From the NCBI GenBank assembly GCA_023136715.1, contig JAGLQT010000033.1, forward strand, positions 1-14,086: 14,086 bases of DNA, given 5' to 3'. Made by a program: the position numbers and the translations under genes. Of the stretch, positions 6,952-13,682 are shown piece after piece. Position 1 is the first letter of the stretch, and the number at the start of each line of letters is the position of its first letter. The notes below the pieces were generated by a model. That model made no database searches, had not been told where the DNA came from, and saw only the letters and a list, made by a program, of their open reading frames with translations. This DNA is from Gammaproteobacteria bacterium (GTDB taxonomy: Bacteria; Pseudomonadota; Gammaproteobacteria; SZUA-229).

Positions 6952-8829
6952 ATGTCGAGCAAGAATCCCAACTGGGCACTGCTGGAGTCCATCGACTCAC
7001 CCGAAGACCTGCGAAAATTACCGCAGAGCCAGCTGTCTTCGCTCGCGCAACAACTACGCAGCTTCCTGCTGGAAAGTGTTTCCAGCACTGGCGGCCATTT
7101 ATCCGCGGGGCTGGGCACCATCGAACTCACCATCGCCCTGCATTACATATTTAACACCCCCGAAGATCGACTGGTATGGGATGTAGGCCATCAAACCTAT
7201 CCACACAAGATCCTCACTGGCAGGCGTGAGCAAATGAAAACACTGCGCCAGAAAGGCGGCCTGGCGGGTTTCCCAAAACGTGACGAAAGTGAATACGATG
7301 CCTTTGGTACTGGCCACTCCAGCACCTCAATCAGCGCAGCACTGGGCATGAGTATCGCCGCACGACAAACCGGCTCTAACAGAAAAACCGTTGCCATCAT
7401 CGGCGATGGAGCACTTAGCGGTGGCATGGCCTTTGAAGCACTCAATCACGCCGGTGATAGCGATGCTGATCTACTGGTGATTCTCAATGACAACGACATG
7501 TCGATTTCGCCAAATGTTGGTGGCCTGTCCAATCATCTGACTCGCGTGCTTTCAGGCAACCTGTACTCCACCATGCGGGAAGGCAGCAAGAAAGTACTAG
7601 AAAACATCCCAGGATTTCTGGAAATAGCGCGCCGAACCGAAGAACACGTTAAAGGCATGGTGGTACCGGGCACATTATTCGAAGAACTCGGCTTCCATTA
7701 TTACGGCCCCGTCGATGGTCATGACCTCGGTGCTCTGCTTCCTGTATTGAAAAACCTGTCAACACATAAAGGCCCCTGCTTTTTGCACGTGGTCACACGT
7801 AAAGGCAAAGGTTACTTTCCTGCCGAAGATAACCCCGGCAAATTTCACGGTGTTAGCAGCTTCGATACATCAACCGGCGAATCCAGAAAAAAATCACCTG
7901 CTGACATCACCTTTACCCAGATATTCAGCGACTGGCTGTGTGATATGGCCGCCGAAGATGGACGCCTAGTCGGCATCACCCCCGCTATGCAAGAGGGTTC
8001 GGGACTGGTCGAATTTGCTGAGAAATTTCCAAAACGCTATTTTGATGTTGGTATTGCTGAACAACACGCTGTGACACTGGCAGCAGGTATGGCCTGTGAT
8101 GGCCTAAAACCTGTGGTCGCAATTTATTCAACGTTTTTACAGCGTGGCTACGATCAACTGATTCATGATGTCGCGCTGCAAAATCTGCCCGTCCTGTTCG
8201 CCATCGACCGAGCAGGTCTTGTCGGCGCTGATGGCCCGACCCATACCGGCGCTTATGACATCAGTTTTTTACGCTGCATTCCCAATATGGTCATCATGAC
8301 ACCGGCTGATGAAATCGAAGCCCGCGCCATGCTTACTACTGGTTTTATCCACGATGGTCCGGCGGCCGTACGTTACCCGCGTGGCAGTGGCACTGGAAAG
8401 ATTCCAGCCAAAACTTTGAATGCCATCGATTTTGGTAAAGCCCAGGTTTGCCGCGAGGGTGAAAAAGTAGCCCTGCTGGTATTCGGCACACTACTGAAAA
8501 CAGCACGTATCGTTGCCGATGAACTCAACGCCACGCTGGTGAATATGCGCTTTGTTAAACCACTGGATGAAACCGTCATCAAACAAATTGCTGAAGATCA
8601 CGAGCTAATTGTTACCCTGGAAGAAAATGCCATTGCCGGCGGTGCTGGTAGTGCGGTAAGTGAATACCTAGATGCACAATCGATCAATATCAACCGCCTG
8701 CACCTGGGCTTTCCTGATGAATACGTCGAACAGGGCACTCAACAGGAAATGCTGACTAACTGGGGGCTGGATACAGAGGCTATCAAACAGAGCATCCTCA
8801 ATCGAGTTAATCAGCAATTGCCAATATAA
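6952..8829 (+). CDS. dxs: 1-deoxy-D-xylulose-5-phosphate synthase Dxs
   Basis: Dxs is a thiamine-diphosphate enzyme that joins pyruvate and glyceraldehyde 3-phosphate to DXP, the first step of the MEP isoprenoid pathway (DXP also feeds thiamine and pyridoxal synthesis). The 625 residues are close to the usual 620. Visible elements are SSTGGHL with His49, WDVGHQTYPHKILTGR, the cofactor-binding GDGALSGG (151-158) followed by LNDNDMSI, the catalytic glutamate in DVGIAEQHA (E370), and DRAGLVGADGPTHTG. The C-terminal transketolase domain is complete. The start two bases after ispA, with a purine-rich GAGAGAAA inside the end of ispA, implies coupled expression, so first-step and later isoprenoid enzymes are made together. 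Confidence 0.98.
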   Translation: MSSKNPNWALLESIDSPEDLRKLPQSQLSSLAQQLRSFLLESVSSTGGHLSAGLGTIELTIALHYIFNTPEDRLVWDVGHQTYPHKILTGRREQMKTLRQKGGLAGFPKRDESEYDAFGTGHSSTSISAALGMSIAARQTGSNRKTVAIIGDGALSGGMAFEALNHAGDSDADLLVILNDNDMSISPNVGGLSNHLTRVLSGNLYSTMREGSKKVLENIPGFLEIARRTEEHVKGMVVPGTLFEELGFHYYGPVDGHDLGALLPVLKNLSTHKGPCFLHVVTRKGKGYFPAEDNPGKFHGVSSFDTSTGESRKKSPADITFTQIFSDWLCDMAAEDGRLVGITPAMQEGSGLVEFAEKFPKRYFDVGIAEQHAVTLAAGMACDGLKPVVAIYSTFLQRGYDQLIHDVALQNLPVLFAIDRAGLVGADGPTHTGAYDISFLRCIPNMVIMTPADEIEARAMLTTGFIHDGPAAVRYPRGSGTGKIPAKTLNAIDFGKAQVCREGEKVALLVFGTLLKTARIVADELNATLVNMRFVKPLDETVIKQIAEDHELIVTLEENAIAGGAGSAVSEYLDAQSININRLHLGFPDEYVEQGTQQEMLTNWGLDTEAIKQSILNRVNQQLPI

Positions 8830-8846
8830 GGCAATTCATATAAAAT
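8818..8846 (+). promoter_or_regulatory. Candidate sigma70 promoter for queD-folE2
   Basis: TTGCCA (8818-8823, overlapping the end of dxs) and TAAAAT (8841-8846) are 17 bases apart, each matching five of six consensus positions. The start point would be near 8853, giving a leader of about 40 bases with an AGAAAG ribosome site before the queD ATG. This suggests queD-folE2 can be transcribed separately from dxs. I see no clear Zur-like operator here. Confidence 0.45.
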
Positions 8847-8892
8847 ATCCGACCGTTTTACTCAAGTATTTTTAGGCCAGAAAGAAAACACC

Positions 8893-9279
8893 ATGTCTGC
8901 TCGTTACCAGCTGAAAGTCATCACTGAATTTGCTTCAGCGCATACATTACGCGACTACCCCGGTGCTTGTAGCCGGATGCATGGCCATAACTGGAAAGTT
9001 GAACTGGAAGCCATCGCCACTGCACTCGATGATGTAGGCATGGGCGTTGACTTCAAAAAAATGAAAAAGGTAGCGAGAGAAGTTGGTGATAGACTGGATC
9101 ATCGCTATCTGAATGAACTGGAACCATTTACCGAAATTAATCCGACAGCGGAAAATATTGCCGCTTACTTATACCGTGAAATTTCGACACAATTAAATAC
9201 CGATACCATCAAAGTCAGTGCCGTGACTTTATGGGAAACTGAACGAGCCTGCGTAAAATACAGCGAAGAGAACGAATAA
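8893..9279 (+). CDS. queD: 6-carboxy-5,6,7,8-tetrahydropterin synthase QueD
   Basis: QueD converts 7,8-dihydroneopterin triphosphate to 6-carboxytetrahydropterin, an early step to preQ0 and queuosine-modified tRNA. In the 128 residues the zinc ligands His17 (FASAHTL), His30 and His32 (RMHGH) are visible. The catalytic Cys26 of the CxxxHGH motif is present, as are Asp69-His70 (RLDHRYLNE) and Glu115 (LWETERA). The cysteine, with no glutamate in its place, argues for QueD rather than the PTPS-III folate-type enzyme. It lies one base ahead of folE2, the enzyme making its substrate, which strengthens the call. Transcription probably starts in the 63-base gap after dxs. Confidence 0.95.
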   Translation: MSARYQLKVITEFASAHTLRDYPGACSRMHGHNWKVELEAIATALDDVGMGVDFKKMKKVAREVGDRLDHRYLNELEPFTEINPTAENIAAYLYREISTQLNTDTIKVSAVTLWETERACVKYSEENE

Positions 9280-9280
9280 A

Positions 9281-10099
9281 ATGACCGACACTAACAGCGC
9301 AAAACCAACAACTGCAAAAGACATGCAGGATGTACAAAATAGCCAGGATCATCGCGCTATCGCCATTGATAAAGTCGGCATCAAAGACATTCGCCACCCC
9401 ATCCAGGTAAAAGACCGCGAAGGAAAAATTCAGCACACCGTCGCTAACTTCAATATGTATGTCGATTTGCCGCACGATTTTAAAGGCACACATATGTCAC
9501 GTTTTGTGGAAATCCTGAACAGCCACTCGTGGGAAATAACTGTTGATTCTTTCAAGATCATGCTTGCAGAAATGACCCAGCGCCTTGATGCAGAATGTGG
9601 TCATATTGAAATGACTTTCCACTACTTCATCAATAAAAAAGCCCCCGCTTCCGGCGTAGAAAGCCTGCTCGACTATGAAGTCAGTTTGATTGGCGAACAG
9701 AAGAAAGACAAAAGAACAGTTAACGTAAAAGTGGTTGTCCCCGTTACCAGCTTATGCCCCTGCTCAAAAAAGATTTCAGACCGTGGCGCGCATAATCAGC
9801 GCTCACACGTCACTGTGGATGTCTGCACTGAAGACTTTATCTGGATTGAAGAAATTATCGATATCGTAGAAAAAGAAGCCTCATGTGAACTGTACGGTTT
9901 ATTAAAACGTCCTGATGAAAAAATCGTCACCGAACGCGCTTATGACAATCCAAAGTTTGTTGAAGATATGGTGCGCGATGTTGCGGCTAAATTGAATGCC
10001 GATGATCGTATTCTGGCCTATACCATTGAATCAGAAAATTTTGAATCGATTCATAATCATTCTGCTTATGCATTGATCGCAAAAGATAAGCGATCATAA
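9281..10099 (+). CDS. folE2: GTP cyclohydrolase FolE2 (type IB)
   Basis: FolE2 hydrolyses GTP to 7,8-dihydroneopterin triphosphate for folate and 7-deazaguanine synthesis. It is the metal-flexible alternative to zinc-dependent FolE. The 272 residues include the typical N-terminal KVGIKDIRHPIQV. The catalytic region SLCPCSKKIS has Cys159 at the place of the active cysteine of characterised FolE2, followed by GAHNQRSHV. Glu228 sits in NPKFVEDMVRD and ESIHNHSAYA lies near the C-terminus. It starts one base after queD, so the two are translationally linked. In several bacteria folE2 is induced by zinc shortage; whether that holds here, and whether the genome also has folE, cannot be seen. The variable first 25 residues are low-complexity and polar. 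Confidence 0.96.
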   Translation: MTDTNSAKPTTAKDMQDVQNSQDHRAIAIDKVGIKDIRHPIQVKDREGKIQHTVANFNMYVDLPHDFKGTHMSRFVEILNSHSWEITVDSFKIMLAEMTQRLDAECGHIEMTFHYFINKKAPASGVESLLDYEVSLIGEQKKDKRTVNVKVVVPVTSLCPCSKKISDRGAHNQRSHVTVDVCTEDFIWIEEIIDIVEKEASCELYGLLKRPDEKIVTERAYDNPKFVEDMVRDVAAKLNADDRILAYTIESENFESIHNHSAYALIAKDKRS

Positions 10100-10106
10100 A
10101 AACAAT

Positions 10107-10127
10107 CTCGACTCTATGAGAGTCGGG
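10107..10127 (+). repeat. Small inverted repeat between folE2 and the DUF2892 gene
   Basis: CGACTCT and AGAGTCG (10109-10115 and 10119-10125) pair perfectly around a three-base loop, extended by one G-T and one C-G pair. No T-run follows, so it is a poor intrinsic terminator. It could be an mRNA-stabilising or partial-termination hairpin just after folE2. Confidence 0.45.
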
Positions 10128-10157
10128 TCTACGATACCCCCAACACAGAGATAAAAT

Positions 10158-10385
10158 ATGAAAGTTTTTAGTATTATTGGGATTTTTGCAGGTCTTGTCA
10201 TCATGTCCAGCCTGGGTGCAGCGCATCTGATGGGGCAAATAAACCTGATGGAAATGAGCTGGCTCTGGCTTACTTTATTTGTCGGTGCGAATTTATTTCA
10301 AATGGGATTCACTGGGTTTTGCCCTGCAACAAAAATTCTTTACGCTATCGGCATAAAGGATAAACAATCTGGCTGTAAATCATAG
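10158..10385 (+). CDS. Small DUF2892 (YgaP-like) inner-membrane protein
   Basis: This 75-residue protein has two predicted membrane helices (about 3-26 and 34-52), followed by FTGFCPATKILYAIGI and a polar tail ending SGCKS. The glycine-rich second helix and the G-F-C-P motif (Cys55) followed by a short leucine/isoleucine helix are the hallmarks of DUF2892. This is the domain found alone or after a rhodanese domain in YgaP. No catalytic activity can be assigned to the stand-alone form. AGAG at 10147-10150 lies seven bases before the ATG. It is the last plus-strand gene before the convergent terminator, so it may be read from the queD-folE2 promoter or from its own. Confidence 0.82.
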   Translation: MKVFSIIGIFAGLVIMSSLGAAHLMGQINLMEMSWLWLTLFVGANLFQMGFTGFCPATKILYAIGIKDKQSGCKS

Positions 10386-10410
10386 CTTATTGATAGAACA
10401 TCAAAACACA

Positions 10411-10440
10411 AAAAAGCCCCGTACATGTACGGGGCTTTTT
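10411..10440. terminator. Bidirectional intrinsic terminator between DUF2892 gene and bamC
   Basis: The core GCCCCGTACATGTACGGGGC (10416-10435) is a perfect palindrome flanked by five A on the left and five T on the right, so the whole 30 bases are self-complementary. Read on either strand it gives a GC-rich hairpin followed by a U-run. It sits between two converging genes, exactly where a shared terminator is expected. Confidence 0.93.
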
Positions 10441-10492
10441 TGTTTAAGAAAATAACAGAGAATATAGCAGTCAATAACTTTTCATATAAAAG

Positions 10493-11611
10493 TTACTGAA
10501 ATTCTATCGCTAAACTCTTCCTGAATTGTTCAGCTAAAACACTGTCTGCAGGCTCGCCATCTGGACGTAATATTCCAAGATGGATAACACCATCGTTACT
10601 CTCAAGCTTGAGTGTAAATTGGCGGTTTTCGTTTTCAGCGTAATCCTCACCCGAACCACTAAACCATTGCATAAACCAGCTTGATTCTGCAATTTCATCG
10701 CGCTCTTCACCTAAGTCTTCTTTAGTAAGTTTTTCAATCGCTACTTTTATTTGATGTGTCGCTGTATCCGTTTCCAGCACATCCATACCCATACGGTCTA
10801 ATGCACGCAAAGAGCGTTTCCAGACAAAGTCCATATCCCCGGTAATATACAGAGTATTGACTTTATCCTCAGGCACTTCCACTCTTGATGCGAAAGGTCG
10901 ATAGTTCTCAAATGCTTTTTTCGCTTGCGCTTCATTCAGGCCGACAAACAAAGCCAGACGATTCAGCATTTCGCGTTCCAGTTCTTCTTCGGTACAACGG
11001 CTACGCCAGTTGACGTCATCTCCTTCAACCAACCTTTCCATGCCTGAGTGTGACATGAAAATTTTTGTTTTGTCGTTACCCAGCTCTGGTTCAACGCGCA
11101 TCCGAAATTTATCGAGCTTGTCCGGGCTGGTTGAATTAAACAGTTTTTCAATAAAGCCGGCATCATCATCGACCTGCAACTTACTCACCCAGTCGGTCTC
11201 AACCATTCCCAGCATGGGCTCATTGCGAACAATTTTTACACCTTCATGTCCCCAGAAGGCACTCAATTGCGGCCAGAGCTTATCGGCATTCTCATCCACT
11301 TCTAACCAGAACACACCATCACCGGCTTGCATGCGTGCACCTTTGACTTTGATCGCCATCGCCACTGCATTTTGTTTTTCGCCTGAGCCTAAATCTGCCG
11401 TATCCTGTTTAAACCTGGTCGTGGCTTCATCGGTAGGTTTTGGCGCACTCAACTGATCTTTATCTGATGATGAGGTTAGATCGGGTGGCAACTCCAGACG
11501 TGTGTAGTAATCAGCATCCAGGTATTCCTGACGACGTTCATTACCATCAGAACTACAACCACTACTAATCAGGGCCGCAGCCAGGGCTACGAAGTAAATT
11601 TGTTTAAGCAT
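10493..11611 (-). CDS. bamC: Outer-membrane assembly lipoprotein BamC
   Basis: BamC is the lipoprotein subunit of the BAM complex that inserts beta-barrel proteins in the outer membrane. The 372 residues (E. coli: 344) start with a lipoprotein signal peptide, MLKQIYFVALAAALISSGC, with Cys19 as the likely lipidation site. An extended N-terminal segment follows (EYLDADYYTRLELPPDL), the kind that lies on BamD, and then two helix-grip domains (about 90-215 and 240-372). The residues before the cysteine (SSG) are less typical than the usual L-A-G. Its ATG overlaps the dapA stop by one base (TAATG), as expected for translational coupling. dapA-bamC is also the E. coli order. It ends toward the shared terminator. 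Confidence 0.92.
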   Translation of the reverse strand: MLKQIYFVALAAALISSGCSSDGNERRQEYLDADYYTRLELPPDLTSSSDKDQLSAPKPTDEATTRFKQDTADLGSGEKQNAVAMAIKVKGARMQAGDGVFWLEVDENADKLWPQLSAFWGHEGVKIVRNEPMLGMVETDWVSKLQVDDDAGFIEKLFNSTSPDKLDKFRMRVEPELGNDKTKIFMSHSGMERLVEGDDVNWRSRCTEEELEREMLNRLALFVGLNEAQAKKAFENYRPFASRVEVPEDKVNTLYITGDMDFVWKRSLRALDRMGMDVLETDTATHQIKVAIEKLTKEDLGEERDEIAESSWFMQWFSGSGEDYAENENRQFTLKLESNDGVIHLGILRPDGEPADSVLAEQFRKSLAIEFQ

Positions 11612-12486
11612 TAAAGTATCTCGGCTTGTTGCATCGCTTCACGTAGAGGCTTGTGGTACGACTCACTCAATAGGGTCAATGGCAGGCGGATTCCAGTGGG
11701 TATCAAGCCCATTTCAGCCAATGCCCATTTCACGGGAATAGGGTTAGCTTCAAGAAACAGGTTGTGGTGCAGACCTTGCAGCGGCTTATTAATGCCCTCG
11801 GCGGCCTCACGGTCACCCGAGAGTGCAGCCGCACACATTGCAGCCATCGCTTTAGGCGCCACATTGGTAGTCACAGAAATTACACCATGACCGCCTTGTA
11901 GCATAAATTCAGTACCGGTTTCATCATCACCACTGTATATTTCGAAATCATCAGCCACTTTCGACTGTATTTCTTTCAATCGGTTCAAATCACCTGTGGC
12001 TTCTTTGATACCGATGATGTTTGGAATTTTAGCCAAACGTACCACCGTTTCCGGCAACATGTCGCAGGCGGTTCGCCCCGGCACGTTATAGAGTATTTGT
12101 GGGATATCGACGCTCTCAGCAATCTTCTTATGATGCAGATACAGGCCTTCCTGAGTCGGCTTGTTGTAATAAGGCGTGACCAGCAGACAGGCGTCAGCAC
12201 CCGCATCGCGCGCGCATTGCGTCAACTGAATTGCTTCAGAGGTTGAATTAGCGCCGGTACCCGCAATAACAGGAATACGGCCTTTGACCATTTCAACGGT
12301 GCGGCGGATAACTTCACAGTGCTCCTTCATTTCCAGAGTAGCAGATTCACCGGTGGTTCCCATAGAAATGATCGCTGAGGTACCATTTTCCACATGAAAT
12401 TCAACCAGCGCAGCCAGGCTATCGTAATCAACACTTTCATCAGTAAACATTGGCGTAACCAATGCCACCATACTTCCACGAAACAT
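11611..12486 (-). CDS. dapA: 4-hydroxy-tetrahydrodipicolinate synthase DapA
   Basis: DapA condenses pyruvate with aspartate semialdehyde, the branch-point step to diaminopimelate (cell wall) and lysine. The 291 residues form a complete TIM barrel. Catalytic residues fall at the same numbers as in E. coli: Thr44-Thr45 (MGTTGES), Tyr133 (LYNVPGR), Arg138 and the Schiff-base Lys161 (GIKEATGD). The start is well set by an AGGAG site at 12491-12495 on the minus strand. The gene overlaps bamC downstream and is divergent from a PilZ gene. No lysine riboswitch fits into the short upstream region; a perfect inverted repeat 42-59 bases upstream might be a control site. Confidence 0.98.
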   Translation of the reverse strand: MFRGSMVALVTPMFTDESVDYDSLAALVEFHVENGTSAIISMGTTGESATLEMKEHCEVIRRTVEMVKGRIPVIAGTGANSTSEAIQLTQCARDAGADACLLVTPYYNKPTQEGLYLHHKKIAESVDIPQILYNVPGRTACDMLPETVVRLAKIPNIIGIKEATGDLNRLKEIQSKVADDFEIYSGDDETGTEFMLQGGHGVISVTTNVAPKAMAAMCAAALSGDREAAEGINKPLQGLHHNLFLEANPIPVKWALAEMGLIPTGIRLPLTLLSESYHKPLREAMQQAEIL

Positions 12487-12490
12487 AACT

Positions 12491-12495
12491 CTCCT
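12491..12495 (-). promoter_or_regulatory. Shine-Dalgarno site of dapA
   Basis: On the minus strand this is AGGAG, four bases before the dapA ATG; with the next bases it reads AGGAGAG. It is among the strongest ribosome sites in the window and settles the dapA start. Confidence 0.75.
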
Positions 12496-12527
12496 GAAGA
12501 CACAGTTCAGATTTTAGGGCGTTTTCA

Positions 12528-12545
12528 CTGCCTTAGATAAGGCAG
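12528..12545. repeat. Perfect 8+2+8 inverted repeat between dapA and the PilZ gene
   Basis: CTGCCTTAGATAAGGCAG has two perfectly complementary 8-base arms around GA. The two-base centre disfavours an RNA hairpin terminator, and no T-run follows on either strand. An operator for a dimeric regulator, or part of the dapA leader, is more likely. It lies 42-59 bases before dapA. I do not recognise the regulator, and I found no convincing pair of -35/-10 boxes in this 138-base intergenic region. Confidence 0.55.
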
Positions 12546-12642
12546 AAACAGGGCGCACAGTTAATCAACTTTTCCCTCTAATTTCAATAAATAACGCACC
12601 AGATTCATAGAACATCTACGTTTAATGTCTATACTCGGGTGC

Positions 12643-13020
12643 ATGAGTGCTGAAAATCACAAAAACAACGGTGTAGAACGACGCCAATACCAACGCATCC
12701 CATTTCATGCCGAAATTATGATGCAAAGTGGCAATGTGGAATGGACCTGTAATTTACTGGATATTTCCCTCAACGGCATGCTGGTCGAGCCACCACGAAA
12801 CATCAAAATTAACCCCAACAAGCCCTGCGCTGTGGCTCTTTTTCTGAGTGACGATGTAATTATCAATGCACGCGCCAGAATCAAACATACTAGCGATGAC
12901 CGCTGGGGTCTACAATATATAAACATTGATACAGAAAGCCTTGAGCATCTTCGCCACCTGCTGGAATCAATTCTAAAAGATAGCAACTTAATTGATCGTG
13001 ATCTCACTCAACTTGGCTAA
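12643..13020 (+). CDS. PilZ-domain protein, PA4608/MapZ-like c-di-GMP receptor
   Basis: This is a stand-alone PilZ domain of 125 residues. The c-di-GMP-binding residues are present: the RxxxR motif at Arg14-Arg18 (ERRQYQRI) and D-x-S-x-x-G at 40-45 (DISLNG). Arrangement and length resemble Pseudomonas aeruginosa PA4608 (MapZ), which inhibits a chemotaxis methyltransferase when bound to c-di-GMP. Shared points are ...LVxxP, the DDVII segment, the IDTESLEHLRHLLE helix and a final short Leu-rich helix. Sharing the same partner is only a guess. An in-frame ATG at 12625 would add six residues (MSILGC). I prefer 12643 because it gives the family length, although neither start has a good ribosome site. 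It sits alone between dapA and gcvR. Confidence 0.88.
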   Translation: MSAENHKNNGVERRQYQRIPFHAEIMMQSGNVEWTCNLLDISLNGMLVEPPRNIKINPNKPCAVALFLSDDVIINARARIKHTSDDRWGLQYINIDTESLEHLRHLLESILKDSNLIDRDLTQLG

Positions 13021-13113
13021 ATCAACTCTGGTCAAGAAACTCTAACTACCCTGCCTTTCATCCCTGTTTTTCCAGTCAAACATTGTTTAGACTCAGCACC
13101 ATTCATAGCGTTT

Positions 13114-13119
13114 TATACT
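13114..13119 (+). promoter_or_regulatory. Possible -10 box for gcvR-bcp
   Basis: TATACT matches five of six positions of a -10 box, about 24 bases before the gcvR ATG. No good -35 hexamer lies at the right distance: TTGTTT at 13083-13088 is 25 bases away. It is tentative. The rest of the 122-base gap after the PilZ gene shows no terminator or repeat that I can support. Confidence 0.3.
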
Positions 13120-13142
13120 TTTCATTTATTACAGACTAAATC

Positions 13143-13667
13143 ATGAACCAAAAACTTGTTATCACCGCACTCGGCGCAGACCGCCCCGGGATCGTCGATG
13201 AGCTGAGTAACACTTTGCTCACACACCAACTCAATATTGAAGATAGTCGCATGAGTGTACTCGGTGGCGAGTTTGCTATTCTGCTTCTGGTCACTGGCAG
13301 CGATCAGGCAATCAGTCATTTTATTGATAACAAAGAAGAAGCCGCATCCACACTCAATATGACGCTAACGGTGAAAACCACCAAGATCGCCGCGCCTTCA
13401 CAAACATTGATCCCTTACGATGTAGAAGTCATCGCCATTGATCATCCTGGCATTGTGCATAAACTAGCCAGCTTCTTCTCTGCTCGCCAGATCAATATTG
13501 TTGATCTTGAAACAGATCGATATGCAGCACCCCATACTGGCACTCCTATGTTTTCATTACAGATGACTATTGGTATTCCTGCAGAAACCAGCATTGCGGG
13601 TTTACGTGATGACTTTTTAAATATGTGTGACGAATTAAATTTAGATGCCAAAATATCTGCCACCTAA
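13143..13667 (+). CDS. gcvR: Glycine cleavage system regulator GcvR (tandem ACT domains)
   Basis: This is a 174-residue cytoplasmic protein made of two ACT domains, about 1-80 (KLVITALGADRPGIVDELS...NIEDSRMSVLGGEF) and about 90-170 (YDVEVIAIDHPGIVHKLASFF...INIVDLETDR). In E. coli GcvR binds the activator GcvA and represses glycine cleavage genes when glycine is low. The first block is nearly the same as in E. coli GcvR, and the neighbourhood (divergent from dapA, followed by bcp) is the E. coli one. E. coli GcvR is somewhat longer (190). It has no DNA-binding domain, as expected for a protein acting through a partner. It is related to the ACT regulators often annotated only as amino-acid-binding proteins. 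Confidence 0.88.
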   Translation: MNQKLVITALGADRPGIVDELSNTLLTHQLNIEDSRMSVLGGEFAILLLVTGSDQAISHFIDNKEEAASTLNMTLTVKTTKIAAPSQTLIPYDVEVIAIDHPGIVHKLASFFSARQINIVDLETDRYAAPHTGTPMFSLQMTIGIPAETSIAGLRDDFLNMCDELNLDAKISAT

Positions 13668-13682
13668 TCGCGAGACAAAAAA

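Noticed and set aside
8893..9279. PTPS-III (folate-pathway) enzyme instead of QueD
   Set aside because: The active-site motif keeps the cysteine of CxxxHGH and has no glutamate at that place, which is the QueD pattern.
10411..10440. Perfect 30-base palindrome considered as a mobile-element end or recombination site
   Set aside because: GC-rich core with flanking A and T runs between converging genes is fully explained as a bidirectional intrinsic terminator, and no transposase or target duplication is present.
11010..11456. Plus-strand open frame of 148 codons antisense to bamC
   Set aside because: Ser/Pro/Cys-rich translation without motifs, opposite a convincing BamC.
12487..12624. Lysine riboswitch upstream of dapA
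   Set aside because: The 138-base gap is shared with a divergent gene and is too short for the roughly 170-base lysine aptamer; only a simple dyad is seen.
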